25,908 bases of DNA from an uncultured Actinomycetes bacterium (GTDB lineage: Bacteria > Actinomycetota > Actinomycetes > Nanopelagicales > Nanopelagicaceae). Positions 15,753-22,172 of the stretch are shown here, one piece after another; within the stretch, counting starts at the first letter, position 1, and each line of letters begins with the position of its first letter. Below the pieces are notes generated by a model. That model had not been told where the DNA came from. It ran no database searches and saw only the letters and a list, made by a program, of their open reading frames with translations. Position numbers and translations under genes: made by a program. Where the stretch lies: contig CAIXPV010000176.1 in assembly GCA_903921405.1 (NCBI GenBank), positions 1 to 25,908 on the forward strand, read 5' to 3'.

Positions 15753-16519
15753 TGCAGACATGGCTTGAATCCCAGTTTTCTTTAGTGGGTAAGAAAGCAC
15801 TAGTTACCGGTGCCAGTAAGGGAATTGGTGCGGCAATTGCCGAAGCATTTGCTCATGCTGGTGCCGATTTAGTCTTAGTCGGACGCTCATACGATTCTTT
15901 AGATCAAACACGCAAAAGCATTGAGAAAATCGGTCGAAAAGTAGAGCTACTAATCTGCGATCTCTCATCCTCTGATCAGGTTGTGAAGGCTTTTGCCGAT
16001 GTCCAGTCCTTACATGTAGATATTGTGGTCAACAACGCCGGCACTATTTCGCGCGCCCCAGCTGCACAAACAACGCTTCACGACTGGAATCGCATCATTG
16101 AGACAAACTTAAACTCAGTCTTCCTTATTTCTCAGGCGTGTGGCCGTGCGATGTTGGAGCGCAAAAGTGGAGCAATCATCAACATTGCATCTCTTTTATC
16201 TTTTCAAGGTGGAATCAATGTGCCGGCTTACACGGCCAGTAAACATGCAGTTGCGGGAGTAACTAAAGCCCTAGCTAACGAGTGGGCCAGCCAAGGAGTC
16301 ACTGTTAATGCAATCGCTCCTGGATATATTGAAACCGATAACACTGAAGCTTTAAGAAATGATCCAGATAGAAATGCATCAATTCTGGCCCGAATACCAA
16401 CTGGCCGATGGGGATCAACCGATGACATTGCATCAGTGGCAGTCTTCTTAGCATCCCCAGCAGCTCGCTATATAAATGGTGAAGTTTTAACTGTCGATGG
16501 TGGATGGATGGGTCGATGA
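15752..16519 (+). CDS. kduD: 2-dehydro-3-deoxy-D-gluconate 5-dehydrogenase (KduD)
   Basis: A 255-residue short-chain dehydrogenase. It reduces 2,5-diketo-3-deoxygluconate to 2-keto-3-deoxygluconate (KDG), using NAD(P)H. The cofactor loop is G-A-S-K-G-I-G at 20-26, N-N-A-G is at 94-97, and the catalytic Ser147, Tyr160 and Lys164 are present. S-F-Q-G-G-I-N-V-P-A-Y-T-A-S-K is typical of KduD rather than of FabG-like relatives. The position straight after kduI fixes the role. It ends in an ATGA overlap with the aldolase gene. Confidence 0.93.
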   Translation: MQTWLESQFSLVGKKALVTGASKGIGAAIAEAFAHAGADLVLVGRSYDSLDQTRKSIEKIGRKVELLICDLSSSDQVVKAFADVQSLHVDIVVNNAGTISRAPAAQTTLHDWNRIIETNLNSVFLISQACGRAMLERKSGAIINIASLLSFQGGINVPAYTASKHAVAGVTKALANEWASQGVTVNAIAPGYIETDNTEALRNDPDRNASILARIPTGRWGSTDDIASVAVFLASPAARYINGEVLTVDGGWMGR

Positions 16520-17133
16520 CTAGCCTCATCACCGCTAAGCGTATTGTTCCAGTCGTTGCAATCAGCGATGCAACAAAGGCGGCAGATTTAGCTGCAGCAC
16601 TTATCGAAGGTGGATTACCTATAGCTGAAGTAACTCTTCGTACACCTGCAAGCCTTGAGGCGCTAAGAATTATGGCTAGTAATTCCAAGCTAGTGAGTGG
16701 TGTTGGCTCATTGCGAAATGCTGACGATGTGAAAAAAGCCGTTGATGCAGGAGCACAATTCGCAGTCTCCGCCGGCTTTTCACCATCAGTAGCAGCTGAA
16801 GCAGCACGATTAAAGATTCCTTATTTTCCTGGCATTGCAACCCCAACGGAGATTTTGCAAGCCTTAGATGCTGGCATAACTACAGTGAAATTCTTTCCAG
16901 CCGAGACTTTAGGTGGCGTTAGCGCCCTTAAAGCGATGTCAGCACCTTTCCCCGGAGTTTCATTTATGCCCACAGGGGGAGTTACTGCAAAAAACGCTGC
17001 GGACTATTTAGCGCTCGCCTGCGTTGTCGCAGTCGGTGGGTCGTGGATGGTTGCACAAGCCTTGGTTGATAGTGGAGATTTTGAGACAATTATTTCGTTG
17101 ACCAAAGAAGCCGTTGAGGTATGCGCCCCATGA
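16516..17133 (+). CDS. eda: 2-keto-3-deoxy-6-phosphogluconate aldolase
   Basis: A 205-residue class I aldolase of the KDPG/KHG family. It splits KDPG into pyruvate and glyceraldehyde-3-phosphate, the last step of this pathway. Glu38 in I-A-E-V-T-L-R-T and the Schiff-base Lys125 in T-V-K-F-F-P-A-E are both present, as are P-G-I-A-T-P-T-E and M-P-T-G-G-V. ATG 16516 is preferred over ATG 16504 because it gives the 4-base ATGA overlap also used at the next junction and removes four extra residues that precede the family start. The substrate is most likely KDPG, given the kinase next door. Confidence 0.92.
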   Translation: MTSLITAKRIVPVVAISDATKAADLAAALIEGGLPIAEVTLRTPASLEALRIMASNSKLVSGVGSLRNADDVKKAVDAGAQFAVSAGFSPSVAAEAARLKIPYFPGIATPTEILQALDAGITTVKFFPAETLGGVSALKAMSAPFPGVSFMPTGGVTAKNAADYLALACVVAVGGSWMVAQALVDSGDFETIISLTKEAVEVCAP

Positions 17134-18221
17134 AAATAATGCCACAGACTGAAGCGCTTTTTGATGAGATTTCATTAGGTGAAGTAATGCTGCGCCTTGA
17201 TCCAGGTGAGAGCCGCACTAAAACTGCTCGCGCATTTACTGCGTGGGAAGGTGGCGGCGAATACAACGTTGCACGTGGCCTGCGACGCTGCTTTGGACTT
17301 CGCACTGCGGTGATTACTGCCTTTGCTGAGAATGATATTGGCCGACTTGTTGAAGATCTTATTTTGCAGGGCGGGGTTGATACTCGATACATCCAATGGA
17401 AGAAGTTCGATGGCATAGGTCGCACCGTGCGCAATGGACTTAATTTCACCGAGCGCGGCTTTGGTTTACGTGGCGCAGTAGGAATCTCTGATCGAGGCAA
17501 CACTGCGGCATCACAATTAACTGCAGAGTCATATGACTGGGATGCGATTTTTTCTCAAGGAGTACGTTGGTTTCATACAGGCGGAATTTTCGCTGGACTT
17601 TCAGAATCCACACCAGGTGTAATCGAAGCTGCTATGAAGAGCGCTAAGAAGCATGGAACAAAGATTTCATACGATTTGAATTACCGTCCAAGCCTATGGA
17701 GTGCAATTGGGGGGCAGGCAAAGGCGCAAGAAGTAAATAGAAAATTAGCTCCATATGTTGATGTCATGATTGGCAACGAAGAAGATTTCACTGAATCACT
17801 TGGTTTTAAGGTTGAAGGCCTCTCATCAAAGTTCACTGAGATTGATCATGGTGCTTTTGGTGCGATGGTTCAGGAAGTTGTGACCACATATTCAAATCTT
17901 GAAGTCATAGCTACGACGTTACGAAAAGTTCATAGTGCCTCTATTAATGACTGGAGTGCGATTGCATGGACTAAAGAAACAGGCTTACTACATTCAAAAC
18001 GTTATGAAAGAGTAGAAGTGCTAGATCGGGTTGGCAGCGGAGATAGCTTTGCTTCAGGTCTTATCTTTGGATTACTTGATGGCCGTACTTTACAAGAGGC
18101 GTTAGAACTCGGAGTTGCCCATGGTGCTCTTGCTATGACAACACCGGGGGATACGACAATGGCATCACTTGCAGAAGTTGAAAAACTAGCTGGCGGTGGA
18201 AGTGCACGCGTCGAGCGCTAA
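17130..18221 (+). CDS. kdgK: 2-keto-3-deoxygluconate kinase (PfkB family)
   Basis: A 363-residue ribokinase-family sugar kinase. It makes KDPG from KDG and ATP. The N-terminal half has G-E-V-M-L-R-L-D-P and G-G-G-E-Y-N-V-A-R-G-L, the sugar-binding G-G-x-x-x-N-x-A motif. The catalytic Asp305 is in D-R-V-G-S-G-D-S-F-A-S-G, with the anion hole in G-S-G-D. It is somewhat longer than the ~310 residues of E. coli KdgK because of an insertion around 225-285. ATG 17130 is chosen over ATG 17121 because it overlaps the eda stop as ATGA. It is the last gene of the catabolic arm; ydeI follows 30 bases later and may be read through. Confidence 0.88.
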   Translation: MKIMPQTEALFDEISLGEVMLRLDPGESRTKTARAFTAWEGGGEYNVARGLRRCFGLRTAVITAFAENDIGRLVEDLILQGGVDTRYIQWKKFDGIGRTVRNGLNFTERGFGLRGAVGISDRGNTAASQLTAESYDWDAIFSQGVRWFHTGGIFAGLSESTPGVIEAAMKSAKKHGTKISYDLNYRPSLWSAIGGQAKAQEVNRKLAPYVDVMIGNEEDFTESLGFKVEGLSSKFTEIDHGAFGAMVQEVVTTYSNLEVIATTLRKVHSASINDWSAIAWTKETGLLHSKRYERVEVLDRVGSGDSFASGLIFGLLDGRTLQEALELGVAHGALAMTTPGDTTMASLAEVEKLAGGGSARVER

Positions 18222-18251
18222 CGTAAGAATGAGACGAGCAGAGAGTTCTAA

Positions 18252-18833
18252 ATGAATCGCCGCGTAGATGTCTTCATTAAAAATGCCTCACAATGGCAGG
18301 AAGAGTTTGAGCTTCTAAGAGAGATAGCTCTGCAATCAGGATTAACTGAGGACTTGAAGTGGAACCACCCTTGTTACACCCTTGAAAATGGCAATGTCTT
18401 TTTGATTCATGGTTTTAAGAACTATTGTGCAATTGCATTCTTTAAAGGTGCGCTTATGAAAGACCCTGAGAAAATTCTCATTCAACAGACAGAGAATGTT
18501 CAATCAGCACGGCAAATTCGATTTACAAGCCTTGCAGAGATAAAAAAGATGAAGAAGACCATTAAGTCCTATATGGCAGAGGCCATTGCGATTGAAAAGG
18601 AAGGCTTGAAAGTTGAGTTTAAAAAAACCTCAGAGTTAACTATTCCAGCCGACATAGAAAAAGCATTAAAGAAAACTCCTGGTCTTGCAGCGGCCTTTAA
18701 GAAGTTAACTCCGGGACGCCAAAGAGCCTATGTTCTACATTTCACTGCAGCAAAACAGGTCAAAACAATGCAGGCAAGGGTTGAAAGGTGCGCCCCTATG
18801 ATTTTGAAAGGTAAGGGATTAAACGAGTATTAA
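18252..18833 (+). CDS. YdeI/OmdA-like DUF1801-family protein
   Basis: A 193-residue protein with an N-terminal DUF1801-type region (L-K-W-N-H-P-C-Y-T-L, then L-I-H-G-F-K-N-Y-C-A-I-A-F-F-K-G-A-L). Its C-terminal helical part fits the YdeI/OmpD-associated family (L-K-K-T-P-G-L-A-A-A-F-K-K-L-T-P-G-R-Q-R-A-Y). Bacillus members are linked to bacteriocin or peptide stress by annotation only; no mechanism is known to me. Its first 106 bases are duplicated at 7633-7738, marking the right edge of the uronide island. No TANNNT box sits at the leaderless distance, and the ribosome site (GAGAG) is weak, so expression may depend on kdgK read-through. Its stop overlaps the TipAS stop on the other strand by 4 bases. 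Confidence 0.8.
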   Translation: MNRRVDVFIKNASQWQEEFELLREIALQSGLTEDLKWNHPCYTLENGNVFLIHGFKNYCAIAFFKGALMKDPEKILIQQTENVQSARQIRFTSLAEIKKMKKTIKSYMAEAIAIEKEGLKVEFKKTSELTIPADIEKALKKTPGLAAAFKKLTPGRQRAYVLHFTAAKQVKTMQARVERCAPMILKGKGLNEY

Positions 18834-19198
18834 TTCGGTTGCGCCGTTATTGCATCATGTACATATTGAGCTAATCCCCGCAGGCGATCATCGTAATACT
18901 TCTTAAACCGTTCATCCGAAACGTACATAAGCGCCAAATTCTTTTGCATCTCAACTGAACAATCATAAAACCATTTCGAGATCGCATCACGATGCGCTAT
19001 TACTGCGGCTTGAGCTTCCGATGATGTAATTGGCAAGCTATTGCCATAGGCATAGGCAAATGCCTCTGTCGCAGCCTCTTGGTCAACTTTTGCTAGCTCA
19101 AAATCCGCCGGTGAATACCTAGAGGTGCGCTCTTTGGATTGACGATACTCATTGGTATCGCCCCAACGTTCTTGCACTTCTTTGTGGTGCTGATCCAT
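18830..19198 (-). CDS. Stand-alone TipAS-type drug-recognition domain
   Basis: A 122-residue protein that matches the antibiotic-binding half of TipA-like regulators: R-W-G-D-T-x-E-Y-R-Q-S near 11-20, then H-R-D-A-I-S-K-W-F-Y-D-C-S-x-E-M and L-A-L-M-Y-V-S-D-E-R-F-x-x-Y-Y-D near 69-103. In full-length TipAL a MerR DNA-binding domain precedes this domain, and a cysteine of the domain bonds to thiopeptides. Here there is no DNA-binding part. Cys80 is a candidate for the reactive cysteine, but I cannot align it with certainty. It could bind and neutralise a drug or sense one through a partner. The ATG has TAATCT at the 6-nt leaderless distance. It is divergent from the GNAT gene. Confidence 0.85.
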   Translation of the reverse strand: MDQHHKEVQERWGDTNEYRQSKERTSRYSPADFELAKVDQEAATEAFAYAYGNSLPITSSEAQAAVIAHRDAISKWFYDCSVEMQKNLALMYVSDERFKKYYDDRLRGLAQYVHDAITAQPN

Positions 19199-19204
19199 GT
19201 TCCT

Positions 19205-19210
19205 AGATTA
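19205..19210 (-). promoter_or_regulatory. Leaderless-type -10 box (TAATCT) for the TipAS gene
   Basis: Read on the minus strand, TAATCT ends 6 nt before the ATG at 19198, with no ribosome site between. Confidence 0.55.
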
Positions 19211-19253
19211 CAGCGAGAGGGCAAGAAGTAGATTAATAGTGCATTATTTGCCT

Positions 19254-19748
19254 ATGAAATCTCAGATTCAGGTGGCACTTCTGACAAGCGATGAGTGGAG
19301 CCGCCTTCGTGACCTGCGTTTGAGATCATTACTTGATAGCCCTGATGCATTTGGAGGAACGCTAGAGACTGAGAAATCTTTCTCAGAAGCGGACTGGCGT
19401 TCTAAATTCATTACGTTAGATTATTTAGTTGCATCTTTAGACTCTCAAGATATAGCCATCATGTCGGTTGAAGTTTTACATGGTGATCATGGTGCAACGT
19501 GTTGGATTGGTGGCTGCTGGAGTGATCCACTATTTCGCGGACAAGGTGCGTTCAGAGCATTATTTGCTTATGTAGATATGCATTGCCTTTCCAAAGGTTG
19601 GCAGCGTCAAGGCTTAGGCGTTTGGACTGATAACTACGCTGCAATTGCTGCGTACAACGCCCTGGGCTTTGTTGAAGCTGGAGAAAAGAAGGCAAGTGAG
19701 CGCCAACCCGGTCGTTTCTATATGCATATGGTCAGAGATAGCGAGTAA
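19254..19748 (+). CDS. GNAT-family N-acetyltransferase
   Basis: A 164-residue GNAT enzyme that would move an acetyl group from acetyl-CoA to an unknown amine. W-S-R-L-R-D-L-R-L-R-S-L-L-D-S-P-D-A-F near 13-31 is the common start of one GNAT group. The CoA loop reads F-R-G-Q-G-A-F-R-A-L near 101-110, and N-Y-A-A-I-A-A-Y-N-A-L-G-F near 130-142 is the last conserved strand and helix. ATG 19254 is chosen because the family start aligns there; the longer frame from 19197 would add 19 residues overlapping the TipAS start. A weak CATTAT lies 6 nt upstream. The gene is 2 nt from the FrnE gene and probably shares its transcript. Confidence 0.85.
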   Translation: MKSQIQVALLTSDEWSRLRDLRLRSLLDSPDAFGGTLETEKSFSEADWRSKFITLDYLVASLDSQDIAIMSVEVLHGDHGATCWIGGCWSDPLFRGQGAFRALFAYVDMHCLSKGWQRQGLGVWTDNYAAIAAYNALGFVEAGEKKASERQPGRFYMHMVRDSE

Positions 19749-19750
19749 AT

Positions 19751-20383
19751 ATGATTATTGATGTGTGGTCTGATGTTGTGTGCCCATGGTGCTTCATTGG
19801 TAAGCGTCGGTTAGAAAGCGCACTGGCCCAATTCGATCATAAAGAGGAAATAGTTATCAGACATCGCGCATTTCAACTTCAACCTGATGCTGCGGCAACA
19901 GTTCCAACAGGAAAACATTTAGCTGAGAAATACGGGGTCTCAACCGAGCAAGTTAAAGAGATGCAGGCAAATGTTTGTGCTGTAGCAGATGGTGAAGGAC
20001 TCTGCTATAACTTGGATGAAACGCTCTCGGGTAATACTCTTGATGCTCACAGAGCTCTCTTGTGGGCGGCAACGATTGGAAAGCAAGATCAGCTGTTAGA
20101 AGCTATGTATTCAGGTTATTTCGAAAACTCCGCGCCCCTGTTTTCTCATCAAGATATTTGTGTAATGGCAGAATCTATTGGGATTCCTTCATCAGATGTG
20201 ATGCAGGTCCTAGAATCAGATCAATTCCACAGTGAAGTGATTGCAGATAGAGATTTAGCTGCGCAGTTAGGGGCGACCGGGGTTCCATTCTTTGTATTCG
20301 ACATGAAGTTTGGAATATCAGGAGCCCAGCCGCTTGAGCACTTTATTGAAACCTTTAACTCTGCATGGGCGCAAAAGGCTTAA
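19751..20383 (+). CDS. FrnE-type DsbA-family oxidoreductase
   Basis: A 210-residue thioredoxin-fold protein of the FrnE group. The redox site C-P-W-C (Cys11 to Cys14) comes right after the first strand (I-I-D-V-W-S-D-V-V). The fold's cis-proline loop is G-V-P-F-F-V-F near 176-182, and the long helical insertion lies between. There is no signal peptide, so it is a cytoplasmic disulfide or dithiol enzyme, linked in Deinococcus and Streptomyces relatives to oxidative stress or polyketide work. It begins 2 nt after the acetyltransferase gene, so the two should be translated together. Confidence 0.92.
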   Translation: MIIDVWSDVVCPWCFIGKRRLESALAQFDHKEEIVIRHRAFQLQPDAAATVPTGKHLAEKYGVSTEQVKEMQANVCAVADGEGLCYNLDETLSGNTLDAHRALLWAATIGKQDQLLEAMYSGYFENSAPLFSHQDICVMAESIGIPSSDVMQVLESDQFHSEVIADRDLAAQLGATGVPFFVFDMKFGISGAQPLEHFIETFNSAWAQKA

Positions 20384-20387
20384 TTTA

Positions 20388-20416
20388 TTGACCAGTACAT
20401 ATCAATCTCATAGGCT
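20388..20416 (+). promoter_or_regulatory. Predicted promoter of the ABC exporter operon
   Basis: TTGACC (20388-20393) and TAGGCT (20411-20416) are exactly 17 bases apart, the best -35/-10 pair in the window. The start would fall near 20423, leaving a ~16-nt leader before the TTG start at 20439. Spacing and -10 match the yceI promoter. Confidence 0.6.
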
Positions 20417-20438
20417 GGGCTTAGAGATTGGACAATAA

Positions 20439-22172
20439 TTGCTAACGAAGATACTTAAAGATTTCCTTGCGCCATACAAGGGAATTGTCATCTCTATTTC
20501 AATCTTGCTCTTAGTCCAATCTATTGCCAACCTTTACCTGCCTAGCCTGAACGCCGATTTGATTAATAACGGTGTTGCCAAAGGGGATATCTCCTACATC
20601 TGGAAAATCGGATTTGTCATGCTCGCCTCGTCAGCCTTAGTGATGGGCGCCTCGATTCTTTTGGCATTTTTAAGCGCCAAAGTATCAATGGCCTTTGGCG
20701 CAGATGTACGCGGAGCAGTCTTTGCATCCGTTGAGCGTTTTTCCACTCGAGAGCTCAATAAATTCGGTGCTCCATCCTTGATCACTAGAAATACCAATGA
20801 CGTACAACAGGTTCAGATGGTCCTGTTTATGGGTTTAACAATGATGCTCAGCGCACCAATAACTGGTGTTGGTGCATCGATTATGGCCATTAGAACTAAT
20901 GCCAAGCTTTCATTGCTGCTTATTGTGGTCTTGCCAATTATGTCTTCACTGATTTGGGTACTTCTGCGCAGAATCGTTCCGCTATTTCGTGTGATGCAAG
21001 AAAAGATTGACCGCATCAATTTAGTCTTGCGCGAGCAAATAAGTGGAATTCGCGTGATTCGAGCATTTGTGAAGACCGGATTTGAAGAGAAGCGATTTGC
21101 TCAAGCCAGTGAAGATTTAATGATGACCACGTTAAGCGTGACTCGTACCTTTGCTGTGATGTTTCCGGTATTGATGCTCATTTTGAACCTAAGTAGCGTC
21201 GCAGTTATTTGGTTTGGCGGAAAGCTTGTCGATACGGGCAATATGCAGATTGGTGATTTAACGGCATTTCTTGCCTACATCATGCAGATTCTCTCCAGCG
21301 TCATGATGGCCGTAATGATGTCGCTGATGATTCCACGGGCTGCAGCAAGTGCCGAGCGTATTGAAGAAGTTCTATTGACACCTTCATCTGTAGTTGAAAC
21401 CTCAACACCACAAAGCCCTGCAGTACATACCGGCAGGGTTGAGTTCAACAATGTCGAGTTTAGATATCCAGGTGCTGAGCACCCGGTACTTTCTGGCATC
21501 ACCTTCACGGCAGAGCCTGGGCAGTTCACGGCAATTGTTGGCAGCACAGGTAGCGGTAAATCGACGCTTATTAATTTGATTCCACGTTTTATTGATCCGA
21601 CTGATGGGCAGGTTTTCATAGATGGAATTAACGTGCGCGATCAGGCCCTTGAGTCAGTATGGTCAAATATTGGATTAGTGCCACAGCGCGCATTTCTCTT
21701 TGGTGGAACCATCGCAACAAATCTTCGATATGGCGATGACAATGCAACGGAAGAGGATCTATGGACAGCCTTAGAGACTGCCCAAGCTAGGGATTTTGTA
21801 GAAGAACTTCCAGATAAGTTGCTGGCATCAGTTGCCCAAGGCGGTACCAACTTCTCAGGTGGCCAACGCCAACGTTTAGCAATTGCGCGAGCTATCGCTA
21901 AGAAACCTACGATTTATATTCTCGATGATAGTTTTTCAGCACTTGATTTCACAACTGATGCAAACCTACGTAAAGCGTTGGAGATAACGGCGAAAGATTC
22001 GACACTAATAGTTGTGGCCCAACGTGTCAGCACAATTTTGAACGCCGATCAGATCATCGTTTTAGATCAAGGCGCAGTCGTTGGAATCGGTAAACACCAT
22101 GAGCTTATGAATACTTGTGAGACCTATAAAGAGATTGTGCTTTCTCAGTTAAGTCCAGAGGAGGCGGCATGA
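20439..22172 (+). CDS. Heterodimeric ABC exporter, subunit with degenerate ATP site
   Basis: A 577-residue half-exporter: about six membrane helices in residues ~1-300, then the ATPase domain. Walker A G-S-T-G-S-G-K-S-T is at 368-376, Gln416 forms the Q-loop, and the signature S-G-G-Q is at 473-476. Walker B ends in Asp496-Asp497, so the usual catalytic Glu is Asp, and the switch His is Gln528 (V-V-A-Q-R). The same pattern marks the TM287/BmrC partner in heterodimeric multidrug exporters. The start is TTG 20439, since the family N-terminus begins there and no ATG fits. It overlaps the second subunit gene by ATGA. The exported compound is unknown. Confidence 0.92.
   Translation: MLTKILKDFLAPYKGIVISISILLLVQSIANLYLPSLNADLINNGVAKGDISYIWKIGFVMLASSALVMGASILLAFLSAKVSMAFGADVRGAVFASVERFSTRELNKFGAPSLITRNTNDVQQVQMVLFMGLTMMLSAPITGVGASIMAIRTNAKLSLLLIVVLPIMSSLIWVLLRRIVPLFRVMQEKIDRINLVLREQISGIRVIRAFVKTGFEEKRFAQASEDLMMTTLSVTRTFAVMFPVLMLILNLSSVAVIWFGGKLVDTGNMQIGDLTAFLAYIMQILSSVMMAVMMSLMIPRAAASAERIEEVLLTPSSVVETSTPQSPAVHTGRVEFNNVEFRYPGAEHPVLSGITFTAEPGQFTAIVGSTGSGKSTLINLIPRFIDPTDGQVFIDGINVRDQALESVWSNIGLVPQRAFLFGGTIATNLRYGDDNATEEDLWTALETAQARDFVEELPDKLLASVAQGGTNFSGGQRQRLAIARAIAKKPTIYILDDSFSALDFTTDANLRKALEITAKDSTLIVVAQRVSTILNADQIIVLDQGAVVGIGKHHELMNTCETYKEIVLSQLSPEEAA

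Larger units (their letters stand above)
7633..18357. other. Uronide-catabolism island bracketed by ydeI direct repeats
   Basis: Nine genes for uptake and breakdown of unsaturated uronides lie between two direct copies of the ydeI 5' end that are 10,619 bases apart. Recombination between the copies would remove the whole cluster and leave one complete ydeI. No integrase, transposase or tRNA is present, so homologous recombination in ydeI is the simplest route of gain or loss. That route is inference; the repeats are seen directly. Confidence 0.6.

Noticed and set aside
16305..16688. Minus-strand 127-codon frame opposite kduD and eda
   Set aside because: It lies opposite two genes with full catalytic motifs, and its product is low in recognisable features.
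17090..17503. Minus-strand 137-codon frame opposite eda and kdgK
   Set aside because: It is basic, Pro/Ser-rich and featureless, and antisense to the conserved start of a PfkB kinase.
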